Below, in pieces: positions 1-8,742 of a stretch of 64,000 nucleotides of DNA. Below the pieces are notes generated by a model. It was not told where the DNA came from and made no database searches. It worked only from the letters and a program-made list of their open reading frames with translations. Origin of the DNA: CAMXAS01 sp964442435 (GTDB lineage Bacteria; Bacteroidota; Bacteroidia; Bacteroidales; P3); assembly GCA_964442435.1 (NCBI GenBank), contig CAYTZG010000004.1, positions 60,068-124,067 on the forward strand. Direction: 5' to 3'. The translations under genes and the position numbers were made by a program. The first letter of the stretch is position 1; each line of letters opens with the position of its first letter.

Positions 1-77
1 TTGGACGATACGCAAGAAAAGCCCAAACCCGCCACCAACAGGCACAGGCCAACGTTCAAAACAACTTTACGTTTCAT
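1..77 (-). CDS. N-terminus of a probable lipoprotein, cut by the window edge
   Basis: The first 25 codons, read leftward from an ATG at 77, encode a short basic start (MKRKVV), a hydrophobic stretch and then GFSC. This looks like a signal peptide with a lipobox whose Cys would be residue 22; Ser just before the Cys is common in Bacteroidota lipoproteins. The start lies 17 bases after the stop of exonuclease III, so the two genes are probably co-transcribed. The rest is outside the window and the function cannot be told. Confidence 0.6.
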   Translation of the reverse strand, partial: MKRKVVLNVGLCLLVAGLGFSCVSS

Positions 78-94
78 ATAGGGTTTATTTTAAA

Positions 95-868
95 TTACAT
101 ATTCAACATGATACCGGTCGGACAATGATCCGAATGCACGACTTGCGGCAGAATGAAGGCCGACTCCAGCTGCGGTCTCAGATTGTCGCTCAACATCAGG
201 TAATCGATACGCCAGCCCTTGTTTTTGGCCCGCGCCCCCGCCCGGAAACTCCACCACGTGTATTGGTCTTTCGCCTCCGGATTCAGATAGCGGAAGCTGT
301 CCGTGAACCCTTGCGCGAGAAAACCGCTCATCCAATCGCGTTCTTCGGGCAAAAAGCCGGAAGAGGTCGCGTTGCGGACCGGGTCGTGGATGTCGATGGC
401 CTCGTGGCAGATGTTGTAGTCGCCGCACAGCACGAGCTTGGAACGTTCGGTGCGCAGGCGCAGGACATAGCTTTCGAAATCGGCCAGCCATTGCATCTTG
501 AACCGCTGCCGTTCGTCGCCGGACGTACCGGAGGGATGATAGACGCTGACCACGCTCACGTCGCCGAAGTCGGCGCGGATAAACCGTCCCTCGCGGTCGT
601 AATCGGGCATCCCCATGCCCGACAGCACGCGGTCGGGCGTCTGCTTCGTAAGCAAGGCCACACCGCTGTAGCCTTTCTTTTCGGCCGAGAACATATAGGT
701 TTGATAACCGGCCGCGGCAAAAGCCTCGACGGGTATCTGATCCGGTTGCGCCTTGGTTTCCTGCAGACAGACCACATCGGCGCCGCTGCCGCCCAACCAT
801 TCGACAAAGCCTTTCGTTACGGCCGCCCGGATGCCGTTGACATTATAGGTGATGATTTTTCTAAGCAC
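95..868 (-). CDS. xth: Exodeoxyribonuclease III (AP endonuclease)
   Basis: A 257-residue member of the exonuclease III branch of the endonuclease/exonuclease/phosphatase fold, which cuts DNA 5' of abasic sites and trims 3' ends in base excision repair. Visible landmarks are NVNGIRA at residues 9-15, LQETK with metal-binding Glu37, Tyr110 before HPSG, GDYN with Asp150 and Asn152, and the terminal SDH with Asp247 and His248. The length is normal. The start is GTG; no ATG lies nearby. A promoter -7 element sits 23 bases upstream, so the mRNA leader should be short. The downstream neighbour is the lipoprotein at the window edge. Confidence 0.95.
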   Translation of the reverse strand: MLRKIITYNVNGIRAAVTKGFVEWLGGSGADVVCLQETKAQPDQIPVEAFAAAGYQTYMFSAEKKGYSGVALLTKQTPDRVLSGMGMPDYDREGRFIRADFGDVSVVSVYHPSGTSGDERQRFKMQWLADFESYVLRLRTERSKLVLCGDYNICHEAIDIHDPVRNATSSGFLPEERDWMSGFLAQGFTDSFRYLNPEAKDQYTWWSFRAGARAKNKGWRIDYLMLSDNLRPQLESAFILPQVVHSDHCPTGIMLNM

Positions 869-890
869 GTGTTTTCGTTGATTTCACGCG

Positions 891-898
891 CAAAGATA
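891..898 (-). promoter_or_regulatory. Promoter -7 element for xth
   Basis: On the minus strand this reads TATCTTTG followed by C, an exact match to the Bacteroidota -7 consensus TAnnTTTG. I see no clear TTG about 20 bases upstream, so only the -7 half is well supported. Confidence 0.6.
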
Positions 899-993
899 CG
901 TTTTAAATGATACCGTGGTATGACGGCGCCGACCGAGTTCCCAACAACAGGCTATGGAAAACTCGCCGGTTTTTATTTTTCCTTATTTTTACC

Positions 994-1001
994 TACTTTT
1001 G
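994..1001 (+). promoter_or_regulatory. Promoter -7 element for the SlyD-like gene
   Basis: TACTTTTG matches the Bacteroidota -7 consensus and lies 26 bases before the chosen ATG at 1028. The -33 region is T-rich without an exact TTG. The spacing supports the ATG at 1028 rather than a start further upstream in the open frame, because transcription would begin after any earlier start codon. Confidence 0.6.
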
Positions 1002-1027
1002 TAAGCATTCGGATTAGTTGCAAGTTT

Positions 1028-1507
1028 ATGAAAATAGCGAAAGACACGCTCGTCAAACTGACCTATACGTTGCGTTTCGACAAGGCGGACGGTGAGGTCA
1101 TAGAGGAAATCGGCGAGAAAGACGCCATGGACATCGTCGTGGGTCACGACGTTCTGTTGGAATCCTTTGAGGCTAAAATCATGGGATTGCAGGCGGGCGA
1201 CACGTTCGCGTTCAGCCTGAACCCGCAGGAAGCCTACGGCGAATACGACGAAGAGAAACTCGTGCGCGTGCCGAAAGCCGAACTGCTGGAGGGTTTGCCC
1301 GAAGAAGCGGCAGAAAATATATACGAAGGCAATATCATTCCGATTGTGGATGCCGACGAGACAACCTACGAGGCCTTGATTACCGAAATACAGGACGACA
1401 TCGTCTCTCTGGATTTCAACCATCCGCTCTCGGGCGAGACGTTGTTCTTCGAAGGCAAGATTCTGGCGGTCCGTCAGGCGACGGAAGCCGAAATTAAAGC
1501 GTTATGA
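1028..1507 (+). CDS. FKBP-type peptidyl-prolyl cis-trans isomerase, SlyD-like
   Basis: A 159-residue protein starting MKIAKDTLVKLTYTL. It has the SlyD pattern: a split FKBP domain with an inserted chaperone (IF) loop in the middle, and the recognisable stretch EAYGEYDEEKLV about residues 76-87. SlyD proteins speed proline isomerisation and shield folding chains in the cytoplasm. The His/Cys-rich metal-binding tail of E. coli SlyD is absent; the protein ends EAEIKAL. The reading frame extends upstream, but the promoter at 994-1001 and the family N-terminus argue for this ATG. The stop overlaps the next gene's start (ATGA), so the two are translationally coupled. Confidence 0.9.
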   Translation: MKIAKDTLVKLTYTLRFDKADGEVIEEIGEKDAMDIVVGHDVLLESFEAKIMGLQAGDTFAFSLNPQEAYGEYDEEKLVRVPKAELLEGLPEEAAENIYEGNIIPIVDADETTYEALITEIQDDIVSLDFNHPLSGETLFFEGKILAVRQATEAEIKAL

Positions 1508-2250
1508 AACTGTTCTTGATTATACTCGTTTTGGTATGCGCCCTGCTGATTTTGGGCGGCGTTCTGGTATTGAGCCTGGGGCACAGGGACCGCAGACGGC
1601 GACCGATGTCTAAGCCGCAACCGAAACGGCAGCCGCAGCGGATGATGCCGGCCGTTGACGACAGCACGGTAAGCCGCCGGCTGGCCGAAGAAACGGAGGC
1701 GCAAACACCCCCGCCCGCCGAAACGACACCGACGACCAGTCCGATAGAAGCCATTCAGGCGGCGCTCAAAATGGGGCCGGCCATCATGTCCATGGCGCGC
1801 ATCCATGCCGAAGACGCGGAAGAGGCGGCGGCGCGGCAGCAACAAGCCCTCTTGTTCCTGCAAGGCGCGGAAGCGCTCTGCACGCTGGAATACGCGCTTA
1901 AGAAATGGGATACCGCCAAGACCGCTGAAAAACGCGCGGCGCTGCTGACCGAAATCAAAGGTTGCACGGCTTCCATCGACACCGAGGCGGTACGCTCGGC
2001 CTGCAAGGCCACGTTCGACGCCATGTATCCGGCTTTCTCCGAAAAGCTGTTGCAGATTGCGCCGGACATGAACGAAACGGAATTGAGGCTGTGTATCTTC
2101 CTGGCGTTGGGACAAAGCACGAAAGACATGGCGCTTCTGACACGCCGCTCCGTGCGCACCATCGAAACTTCCATCTATCACATCCGCAAGAAATTGGCCA
2201 TTCCGACCGAGGAAAAGACGTCCGATTTCCTCAAGAAGTTCCTGTATTAG
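1504..2250 (+). CDS. Membrane-anchored protein with C-terminal LuxR-type helix-turn-helix
   Basis: 248 residues. Residues about 4-26 form one strongly hydrophobic helix, followed by a basic run (RDRRRRP) that by the positive-inside rule places the rest in the cytoplasm. A Pro/Thr-rich linker and a helical middle (residues ~80-185) lead to a terminal LuxR/GerE-like helix-turn-helix: ELRLCIFLALGQSTKDMA, then RRSVRTIETSIYHIRKKL. This looks like a DNA-binding protein tethered to the inner membrane. No receiver domain or TPR repeats are evident. Its start overlaps the stop of the SlyD-like gene. The target is unknown. Confidence 0.75.
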   Translation: MKLFLIILVLVCALLILGGVLVLSLGHRDRRRRPMSKPQPKRQPQRMMPAVDDSTVSRRLAEETEAQTPPPAETTPTTSPIEAIQAALKMGPAIMSMARIHAEDAEEAAARQQQALLFLQGAEALCTLEYALKKWDTAKTAEKRAALLTEIKGCTASIDTEAVRSACKATFDAMYPAFSEKLLQIAPDMNETELRLCIFLALGQSTKDMALLTRRSVRTIETSIYHIRKKLAIPTEEKTSDFLKKFLY

Positions 2251-2262
2251 TTCCAAGGACGT

Positions 2263-3885
2263 TCACGCCAAACAGCAGACGAGCCATATCAGCCCGCCCG
2301 CATACGGCAGATAGCGTTTTTCGCGACGGACGACCGCCTGACGGCCGCAGTACAGGATGCCGTAACAGCAGACACAGGCCATACCCGACAACACGACCGG
2401 CCAGACCGCGCCCGGCCATCGCTCTATCCACAGACTCATACCGTTCATCAACGCAAGGCCGTATTGCAGAACGTGCATCAACGCGGCCGTCAGCCAACCG
2501 TTGCCTAAGGCCGACACGCCGACCAGTCCGGCCACCAAACCGACGGGCAACAAAACGGAGGCCATGGGCGCGACCACCATATTGGCCACCCAGAAATACA
2601 CGGGAAACTGCCCGAAGAAGCACAGGCTCAGAGGCGCGGTAGCCCCTTGCGCCGCCCACGACACGGCACTCATCCCCACGATTTTCTTCAGATACTTCCG
2701 TTTCTCGACGGCCGCCGGATAGACGCGGGGCGAGAGGAACACGATGCCGCCGACGGCCAGATACGACAGCAAAAAGCCGAGGTCCAGCAACCAGTCGGGG
2801 CGGAGTGTCAACAGCAGCCAAGCCGACAGCAGCAACGAGCGTTCCACCGGCAGACGGCGGCCGAGACAGAGGCCGGCCTGCACGAACGTGAACATACAGG
2901 CGGCCCGGCAGACGGAGGCCGACAGGCCGGTCACGAGCGCGTAGCCCCACAGAAAGCCGCAGACGATGCCGAAACGCAACCAACGCGCCCGACGGCCGCG
3001 CAGCCCTTTGAGCAACAGCATCAGCACCCACGAGACGATACCCAAGTGCATACCCGATACGCAGAGCACGTGCACGACGCCGGCATCGCGGTAGGCCTGA
3101 CTGACTTCCGGGTCCATGTCCGACTTGTCGCCGAACACCAAGGCCTTGGCGATACCGCGCTCGCGTTCGCCCAACAGCGGGTGCTCAAGGCCGGCCGCCA
3201 AGCGGGCCTGCAGGCGCCCGGCGGCGCGCCGCAAGCGGTGCGCCGTGTGCCGCCCCGCCCCGGAGGCCGAATCCGCGGCCACGAACCGCCAAGCCTGCCG
3301 CGGCACATAGGCGCTCACATAGATGTAGCGGCGGTGCATATAGCGGGCGTACCCCGCATAGGCCGCCGTGTCGAAGGGCGACGGGGCGGCACGGACCGTA
3401 AGACGGTCGCCGGGCGCCAACGCGGCGGCGGTGCTGTCCTTTTGAAAATACAGACACAGTTTGGCGCGGGCCGTAAGCCAAACGCCGTCGGCATCGGCAT
3501 AAGCCTGAACGCGCACGGTCTTTTTCCAACTCTTGGCCGTCTCCTTGCCGAAGTCCAACACCTCAACCGCATAGATACGCCTATCGCCGTCCAAACAGAC
3601 ATCCGGCAACCGGCCGCCCGCCGCGCGGCTCAAAGCCACATTGGCATAACCGCCCAGCACGGCCAAGCACACGGCGGCCACCGCCCGTAAGACCGGCCGG
3701 CGGCCGCCACACAGCACGCCCGCCGCCGCAAGGCCCAGCCCCCACAGCGTCCAAAACCGAACATCGGGCCACGGCATGGCCGCAAACTGACCGCCGGAGC
3801 CATCGGCACACAGCCCCCATAGCAGGCCTGCCGCGTAACAAAAGAAAAGGAAATAAAAGGACGAACGGTACGGGCTTGCCCGCAT
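2263..3885 (-). CDS. comEC: ComEC/Rec2-family DNA-uptake channel protein
   Basis: About 540 residues with many hydrophobic segments. Two or three N-terminal helices are followed by a soluble DUF4131/OB-like region (residues ~90-220) and then the Competence domain, marked by VVHVLCVSGMHLGIVSW near residues 275-290. ComEC forms the inner-membrane channel for single-stranded DNA during transformation. There is no C-terminal metallo-beta-lactamase domain, so this is a short form. A GTG lies one codon upstream of the ATG used here. The gene is 7 bases downstream of the SpoIID-like gene and ends opposite the helix-turn-helix gene. Confidence 0.88.
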   Translation of the reverse strand: MRASPYRSSFYFLFFCYAAGLLWGLCADGSGGQFAAMPWPDVRFWTLWGLGLAAAGVLCGGRRPVLRAVAAVCLAVLGGYANVALSRAAGGRLPDVCLDGDRRIYAVEVLDFGKETAKSWKKTVRVQAYADADGVWLTARAKLCLYFQKDSTAAALAPGDRLTVRAAPSPFDTAAYAGYARYMHRRYIYVSAYVPRQAWRFVAADSASGAGRHTAHRLRRAAGRLQARLAAGLEHPLLGERERGIAKALVFGDKSDMDPEVSQAYRDAGVVHVLCVSGMHLGIVSWVLMLLLKGLRGRRARWLRFGIVCGFLWGYALVTGLSASVCRAACMFTFVQAGLCLGRRLPVERSLLLSAWLLLTLRPDWLLDLGFLLSYLAVGGIVFLSPRVYPAAVEKRKYLKKIVGMSAVSWAAQGATAPLSLCFFGQFPVYFWVANMVVAPMASVLLPVGLVAGLVGVSALGNGWLTAALMHVLQYGLALMNGMSLWIERWPGAVWPVVLSGMACVCCYGILYCGRQAVVRREKRYLPYAGGLIWLVCCLA

Positions 3886-3892
3886 CACACCG

Positions 3893-5062
3893 TCAATCGC
3901 TCAAATCGCCGATGGAAAGCTGATCCATGTGCTTGATCGAAACGCCGGTATAGTAGAAGCGGATGACGTCTTCCACCGAATACCCCAAATCGACCATACG
4001 CACCGCCCCTTCTTGGCTAAGGCCTACGCCGTGCCCGTAGCCGCGACCGGTGAGTCTTACCTGGTCTCCCTGCGTGGAGACCGAGAAATAAGTGGACCGC
4101 AAATTCAAATCCTGACGAATGTTTTTAAGCGGTATCTGATTGGGAAAATAAACTTTTCTTCTTATCTGCTTGAACGTCAAAGCGCTGTCACGCATCGTCG
4201 CGTTCTTGACCGGATAGTTGTATTGCCGTTCCAGAAAATCCAGCCATTCCTTACGGCTCATTTCCTTAACCCAAAAGGCGTTCCGCATACTCATCGAGAA
4301 GGTATCGCGCACGGGACGCAAATAGGGAATCTCGTAACGCCATACGTCTTCCGAAGCCACGGTCTCGCCGCCGGAATTGGAATAGAACGAAGCCGTGATG
4401 ACCTGGTCGGCCGTATCCACAATCAACGAGCCGGCCGTCTGCACCGTGGCGGTGAGAATCAGCGGCGTATTGTTGCGGCTCTTATAGACCTGACAATGCA
4501 CGCCGTCGCACAGGTGATAGCCGTCGTTCGCATGGCGACGCAAATTGTTGATGGCATACGTCCGCGCGATAATGGCCTGTATCTTATAGAAATCCAATTT
4601 GTCGCTGATGCTCCGCACCTCCGATTGGGTTACGCCGGCCACATAGTTCTCCACATTCACGATATTGATCAGAAACAGGCGGCCGTTCTCCACGCCCACT
4701 TCCAAATGGTCGTCGTAGTAACGCACCTCGCCCGGCGCCCCTTCCGGATGTATCGCGAAAATGGCTTTCAACCCCTCGCCGTCCAACGACAGCGACGGGA
4801 ACACGCCTATCAGCGAGTCGCCCTGCCATACCGCGATGTTTTCGGCCTCCACGCGCAGAACCACCGACTGGTCTTCGTGCAGTTCCACCAACCGTTGCTC
4901 TTCGGAGTCGAAAATATAATACACGCCCAAGGCCGCCGTGAACACATAGGCGGTTGACGGCTTTTCGGAGAAAATCCGCACCGAAAGGTCGGTGGCATAA
5001 GCCCGGCCGACCGTCCACAACAATATTCCACAGAGGAATCCCGCGCCCAATATCTTTTTCAT
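3893..5062 (-). CDS. SpoIID/LytB-family peptidoglycan-acting protein
   Basis: 389 residues with an N-terminal signal sequence (hydrophobic about residues 4-22, then YATDLS). The SpoIID domain is marked by VTQSEV (its Glu corresponds to the catalytic acid of lytic transglycosylases), SNSGGET and GRGYGHGVGLSQEGA near residues 345-360. Family members cleave denuded glycan strands or modify amidase activity; in non-sporulating Bacteroidota the exact role is not settled. It follows lpxB by 12 bases in an apparent nth-lpxB-spoIID-comEC run of envelope genes. Confidence 0.88.
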   Translation of the reverse strand: MKKILGAGFLCGILLWTVGRAYATDLSVRIFSEKPSTAYVFTAALGVYYIFDSEEQRLVELHEDQSVVLRVEAENIAVWQGDSLIGVFPSLSLDGEGLKAIFAIHPEGAPGEVRYYDDHLEVGVENGRLFLINIVNVENYVAGVTQSEVRSISDKLDFYKIQAIIARTYAINNLRRHANDGYHLCDGVHCQVYKSRNNTPLILTATVQTAGSLIVDTADQVITASFYSNSGGETVASEDVWRYEIPYLRPVRDTFSMSMRNAFWVKEMSRKEWLDFLERQYNYPVKNATMRDSALTFKQIRRKVYFPNQIPLKNIRQDLNLRSTYFSVSTQGDQVRLTGRGYGHGVGLSQEGAVRMVDLGYSVEDVIRFYYTGVSIKHMDQLSIGDLSD

Positions 5063-5074
5063 AATGCTTATATT

Positions 5075-6202
5075 CTATATACGTTCGAGATCCGCGATGA
5101 TCGAAGCGGCCACGCGCGTCGAAGCGCCTTCCTGCCCTAATTTCTCCCGCAGCTCCTTATAATCAGTCAGTTGCTTTTCCCTTATTTTTGGATTTTTTAA
5201 GACTTTCTCCAACTCGGCCACGATATTCGCCTCGGTCAAATCGCCCTGCAACAGTTCCTTGACGACCTCCCTGTCCATAATCAGGTTCACGAGCGAGATG
5301 AAGCGAATCCGGTTCATGACCAACAGCCGCGCAATCCGATACGACACTTCGCTGGTCTTGTAGCAAACCACCTCCGGGATGCCCAGCAAGGCGGTCTCCA
5401 ACGTGGACGTGCCCGACTTGACCAAGGCGGCCGACGAAACGGAAAGCAGGTCGTAGGCCCGGTCGTACACGAGCGGAATATGCGGATAGTCTTTCAGATA
5501 ACGGGCATAGAGCGGGGCCATGTGCCGCGTGGCCGCCACGGCGAACCGATATTCCGGGAAATGCCGTGTGGCGGCCAACATGAGCGGAAAAATCTTCTCT
5601 ATTTCCTGCTTGCGGCTGCCCGGCATCAACGTGATGAGCCGTTCCCCGTCCTTGAGCGGCGCATCGGGCAAGGGGTCGGCGAAACGGTAGCGCGCCATCG
5701 CGTCCAACAGCGGATGCCCCAAAAACGTGGCCTCCACGCCGTGTTTCGCATAAAAGGCCTGTTCAAACGGCAATACGGGATAGACGCGACGGATGTAACG
5801 CCGGATTTGCTTGACGCGCGACGTATGCCAGGCCCATATCTGCGGGGCGATATAATAGTAGATTTTATACGCCTGCCGGAACAGATGTTTGGCGATGCGC
5901 AGATTGAAGCCCGGGTAATCAATCAGGATGACGGCATCCGGCTTGAAAGCGTCCACGTCTTTCCGACAGAAAGCCATATTGCCGAGGATGATGCGCAAAT
6001 GGGTCAACACCTCCCAAAAGCCCATATAGGCCAAATCGCGGTAATGCTTGACCAGAACGGCCCGTCCCTGCCCCGCTTCGGCCATGGCGTCGCCGCCCCA
6101 GAAACGGATGTCGGCGGACGGATCCTGCGCCACCAGGGCGCGTACCAGATTGGCACCGTGCAAATCGCCGGAGGGCTCGCCCGCTATGATATAGTATTTC
6201 AT
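5075..6202 (-). CDS. lpxB: Lipid-A-disaccharide synthase
   Basis: 375 residues, full length for LpxB (GT19), the peripheral membrane glycosyltransferase that joins UDP-2,3-diacylglucosamine and lipid X. Landmarks are the N-terminal IAGEPSGDLHGANL, LIDYPGFNLRIAK, YYIAPQIWAWH, LPFEQAFY and SGTSTLETAL. The ATG overlaps the stop of nth (ATGA), so translation is probably coupled. This enzyme implies lipopolysaccharide and hence a diderm envelope. Confidence 0.96.
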   Translation of the reverse strand: MKYYIIAGEPSGDLHGANLVRALVAQDPSADIRFWGGDAMAEAGQGRAVLVKHYRDLAYMGFWEVLTHLRIILGNMAFCRKDVDAFKPDAVILIDYPGFNLRIAKHLFRQAYKIYYYIAPQIWAWHTSRVKQIRRYIRRVYPVLPFEQAFYAKHGVEATFLGHPLLDAMARYRFADPLPDAPLKDGERLITLMPGSRKQEIEKIFPLMLAATRHFPEYRFAVAATRHMAPLYARYLKDYPHIPLVYDRAYDLLSVSSAALVKSGTSTLETALLGIPEVVCYKTSEVSYRIARLLVMNRIRFISLVNLIMDREVVKELLQGDLTEANIVAELEKVLKNPKIREKQLTDYKELREKLGQEGASTRVAASIIADLERI

Positions 6203-6840
6203 GCTTCTTTCTTCTTATAGTAAGCGCACCAAGGCGTCAGGAAACATTGCCCGCAATGCGGCCGCCGCGCCGTGCAGACATAACGGCCGTGCAACAGCAG
6301 CCAATGGTGCGCCTGCCCCAATTTATCCGCCGCAATGTATTTGACCAGCTGCCGTTCGGTTTCCAAGGGCGTTTTGGCCTGACGCGTCAAGCCGATCCGC
6401 GCCGAAACGCGGAACACGTGCGTATCCACGGCCATGCGCGCCTGATGGAAGGCCACGGCCATGACCACATTGGCGGTCTTGCGCCCCACGCCCGGCAAAC
6501 TCGTAAGATCTTCCATCGTGTCCGGCACCTCGCCGCCGAAAGCCTCTACCAAGCGTTTGGCCATGCCCGAAAGATGCGCGCTCTTGCTGTTCGGATAGGA
6601 AACGGAACGGATATAGTCGTATATTTCGGATACCTCGGCCGAAGCCAAGGCGAACGCGTCGGGATAACGCTCGAAAAGCGCGGGCGTGACGAGATTGACG
6701 CGCTTGTCGGTACATTGGGCCGACAGCATGACCGCCACCAACAGTTCGTAAGGATTTCGGAAATGCAACTCGCTTTCGGCCACCGGCATCTCGCGTTCAA
6801 AACGCTTGAACACGTTTTCGTACAGTTCTTCCCTGCGCAT
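6199..6840 (-). CDS. nth: Endonuclease III (DNA glycosylase/AP lyase)
   Basis: 213 residues from the ATG at 6840; the frame also opens three codons earlier with TTG. It contains the helix-hairpin-helix SLPGVGRKTANVVM, followed by VDTHVFRVS with the catalytic Asp, and ends in the iron-sulphur motif C-x6-C-x2-C-x5-C (CTARRPHCGQCFLTPWC). It removes oxidised pyrimidines in base excision repair. The gene lies between a beta-barrel gene (5 bases upstream by the longer frame) and lpxB (overlapping). Confidence 0.95.
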   Translation of the reverse strand: MRREELYENVFKRFEREMPVAESELHFRNPYELLVAVMLSAQCTDKRVNLVTPALFERYPDAFALASAEVSEIYDYIRSVSYPNSKSAHLSGMAKRLVEAFGGEVPDTMEDLTSLPGVGRKTANVVMAVAFHQARMAVDTHVFRVSARIGLTRQAKTPLETERQLVKYIAADKLGQAHHWLLLHGRYVCTARRPHCGQCFLTPWCAYYKKKEA

Positions 6841-6853
6841 GATTGACAAAGCC

Positions 6854-7666
6854 TTAGAACGCGATGGTAAAGCCCAAACTCAAATCCACAACCGAAAACG
6901 TTTCCTTGAAGGAATAGGCGGTTTGCGTGCCTTTGACCTCCGCCTTGCCATCTTCGGGCTTCGATTTGCTTTCAATATATACCAACGCGGGCGTATTGGC
7001 GAAATTGAATGGCGTTGAGCCCATATAGTCGGCTTTCAAATCGATATGGAAGCCCCGCGATACGAGGAATTTGAGCCCCAGCCCCACGGCATAGCCGAAG
7101 GCCGGCTTGGAACCCGAACTGAAATCGTAGGTATAACGCACGTGCAGGTCGTCGGATGCCGAGCGGTAAAACGGCGAAAGCATATGCGCGTAGCCGATGC
7201 CCACCCGTCCCGTACCGACGAGCCAGTCCACCAACGGGAACCGGAACGTGCCGCCGGCCATGGCCATGAACTCCGTCCATTTGTCGGTTTCGTCCGTTGT
7301 CCAAACCCGCTTACCCATCTGCGTGGCCGGGTCGGGCCCGAAAGCTTCGGCCGGAGCCGCCGTTTTGTTGGAATGCCCTTGGAACGTGATGAAAAGACCG
7401 CAATACTCGTTGAACACATAAAAATCGAACGCCACGCCATAGGTCACGCCTATTTTAGCGCCGTCGTAATCCAGCGTGTGGTCGTTCCGGTCGATACGGC
7501 CGAACGGCACCTGACCGAATTTTCCCAACGGAAAGGCCGCGCCCGCATGAAAGGCCACGTCCGACCGCTTCAATTCGTAGAAGGAGCCGGCGGCCGAAAC
7601 GTTTTCCAACCCCGGCAGGCCGAGCATCAACAAGCCAATAATCCAACGATATCCTTTGTTCTTCAT
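6854..7666 (-). CDS. Outer-membrane beta-barrel protein (function unknown)
   Basis: 270 residues with a signal peptide (MKNKGYRWIIGLLMLGLPG, then VSAAGSF). The rest alternates aromatic and polar residues typical of a small porin-like barrel: DVAFHAGAAFPLG, GVAFDFYVFNEYCGLFITF, VGIGYAHML, FAYAVGLGLKF-type strands, and a final strand LSLGFTIAF ending in Phe as outer-membrane barrels do. It lies 16 bases downstream of another barrel gene of similar design, suggesting a paralogous pair in one transcript. The substrate or role is not evident. Confidence 0.75.
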   Translation of the reverse strand: MKNKGYRWIIGLLMLGLPGLENVSAAGSFYELKRSDVAFHAGAAFPLGKFGQVPFGRIDRNDHTLDYDGAKIGVTYGVAFDFYVFNEYCGLFITFQGHSNKTAAPAEAFGPDPATQMGKRVWTTDETDKWTEFMAMAGGTFRFPLVDWLVGTGRVGIGYAHMLSPFYRSASDDLHVRYTYDFSSGSKPAFGYAVGLGLKFLVSRGFHIDLKADYMGSTPFNFANTPALVYIESKSKPEDGKAEVKGTQTAYSFKETFSVVDLSLGFTIAF

Positions 7667-7682
7667 CGTTCTCCCTTTCGTT

Positions 7683-8516
7683 TTAACGGCCTTCTTGCGC
7701 CCCGAAAGCGTAAGTCACACCGAGGTTGATGCCCAAGGCGGCATAACGGAAAGCGATACCTTCCACTTGGTCCAACGCATCCCATGTGTTTTTCCTGCTG
7801 TTGTGAGAAACCCAATAGCGGTATTCGACCGACAACTGCACCAACCAATTCTTCTGAACCCGGTATTGCAGACCGAAATCCGTACCCAACTGAAAATCCA
7901 TTGCACTCGTGGGGCGGATAATCTTGAATACATTGCGGTCCGTCCCGATTTTCTTGCCGTCCTGATCGAGCACCGGTATTTTCTCAACCGATTGCGCCAT
8001 GGGGCTGAGGATAAAACCGAACCGTCCCTGCACCTGCCCTATCAGATACAGTTTAGCGATAATCGGAATGCGCACGTTGAGCGACAGCCCGGCCGAATAG
8101 ACCTCCCAACCCGTCTTATGCAACGTGCCCGGATAAGATTCCGTGATGGCCGTATTGAAATCGTAACCGAAGATTTGCGCGCCCACCGCGACACCCAAAC
8201 CGAAATAGGGTACGAAATAGTATTGATACGATAAATCGGCCGAAATGCCGAGTTTGGCGCCCTGCGGCAGACCGGACTGCCCCGTCAGCGCCTTGAAATC
8301 GCCCATCGGAATGGCCGGCCCTATTTTCAGCGTCGCTTCCGATTTCAAATCGGACTCGGACGTGAACGCCGCCAACTGCGACGCATACTTAGGAGAAGGT
8401 ACCTGACCGCGGGTCTCGCCGCCAGACAACTGATACGCTTGCGCCCATACCGGCCCGCCGGTCAAACACAGTCCTATCCACAACGCGCCCAACAGCGCCA
8501 CCCGTTTTCCTTCCAT
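7683..8516 (-). CDS. Outer-membrane beta-barrel protein (function unknown)
   Basis: 277 residues from the ATG at 8516, preferred over the TTG at 8534 because it begins a clean signal peptide (MEGKRVALLGALWIGLCL ending VWAQA) and has AGGAG just upstream. After a short linker come alternating strands such as LGISADLSYQYYFVPYFGLGV and YSAGLSLNVRIPI. The end is ALGINLGVTYAFGAQEGR, where the last strand is followed by five polar residues. It resembles the following barrel gene in size and design. Confidence 0.75.
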   Translation of the reverse strand: MEGKRVALLGALWIGLCLTGGPVWAQAYQLSGGETRGQVPSPKYASQLAAFTSESDLKSEATLKIGPAIPMGDFKALTGQSGLPQGAKLGISADLSYQYYFVPYFGLGVAVGAQIFGYDFNTAITESYPGTLHKTGWEVYSAGLSLNVRIPIIAKLYLIGQVQGRFGFILSPMAQSVEKIPVLDQDGKKIGTDRNVFKIIRPTSAMDFQLGTDFGLQYRVQKNWLVQLSVEYRYWVSHNSRKNTWDALDQVEGIAFRYAALGINLGVTYAFGAQEGR

Positions 8517-8573
8517 AACTCCTACGCTTTTCAATTCATTTTGTCTGACGACTTTACGTCAGCCCTAAAAGAG

Positions 8574-8581
8574 CAAAGATA
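8574..8581 (-). promoter_or_regulatory. Promoter -7 element for the barrel-nth-lpxB run
   Basis: The minus strand reads TATCTTTG followed by C, a perfect -7 element, 58 bases before the chosen start at 8516. The expected TTG about 20 bases upstream is not seen. Confidence 0.55.
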
Positions 8582-8628
8582 CGAATAAAAAAGCATTTCC
8601 CCTAAACATTTTTTTGTCGGGTTTTTTC

Positions 8629-8659
8629 TTTGAAAATTAGAAAATTTGGGCTAAGTTTG
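8629..8659 (+). promoter_or_regulatory. Promoter for serC
   Basis: TTTG at 8629-8632 and TAAGTTTG at 8652-8659 are separated by 19 bases, matching both halves of the Bacteroidota sigma-factor consensus. The start codon is 84 bases further on, leaving a leader of roughly 75 bases. Confidence 0.75.
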
Positions 8660-8742
8660 CATTGTTCATGCGATGTGTGCCGGCCCGGTCGGCGCGACGC
8701 TTGAATCTAAGGATAATAATTAACAATTAAATAACTATCGTT

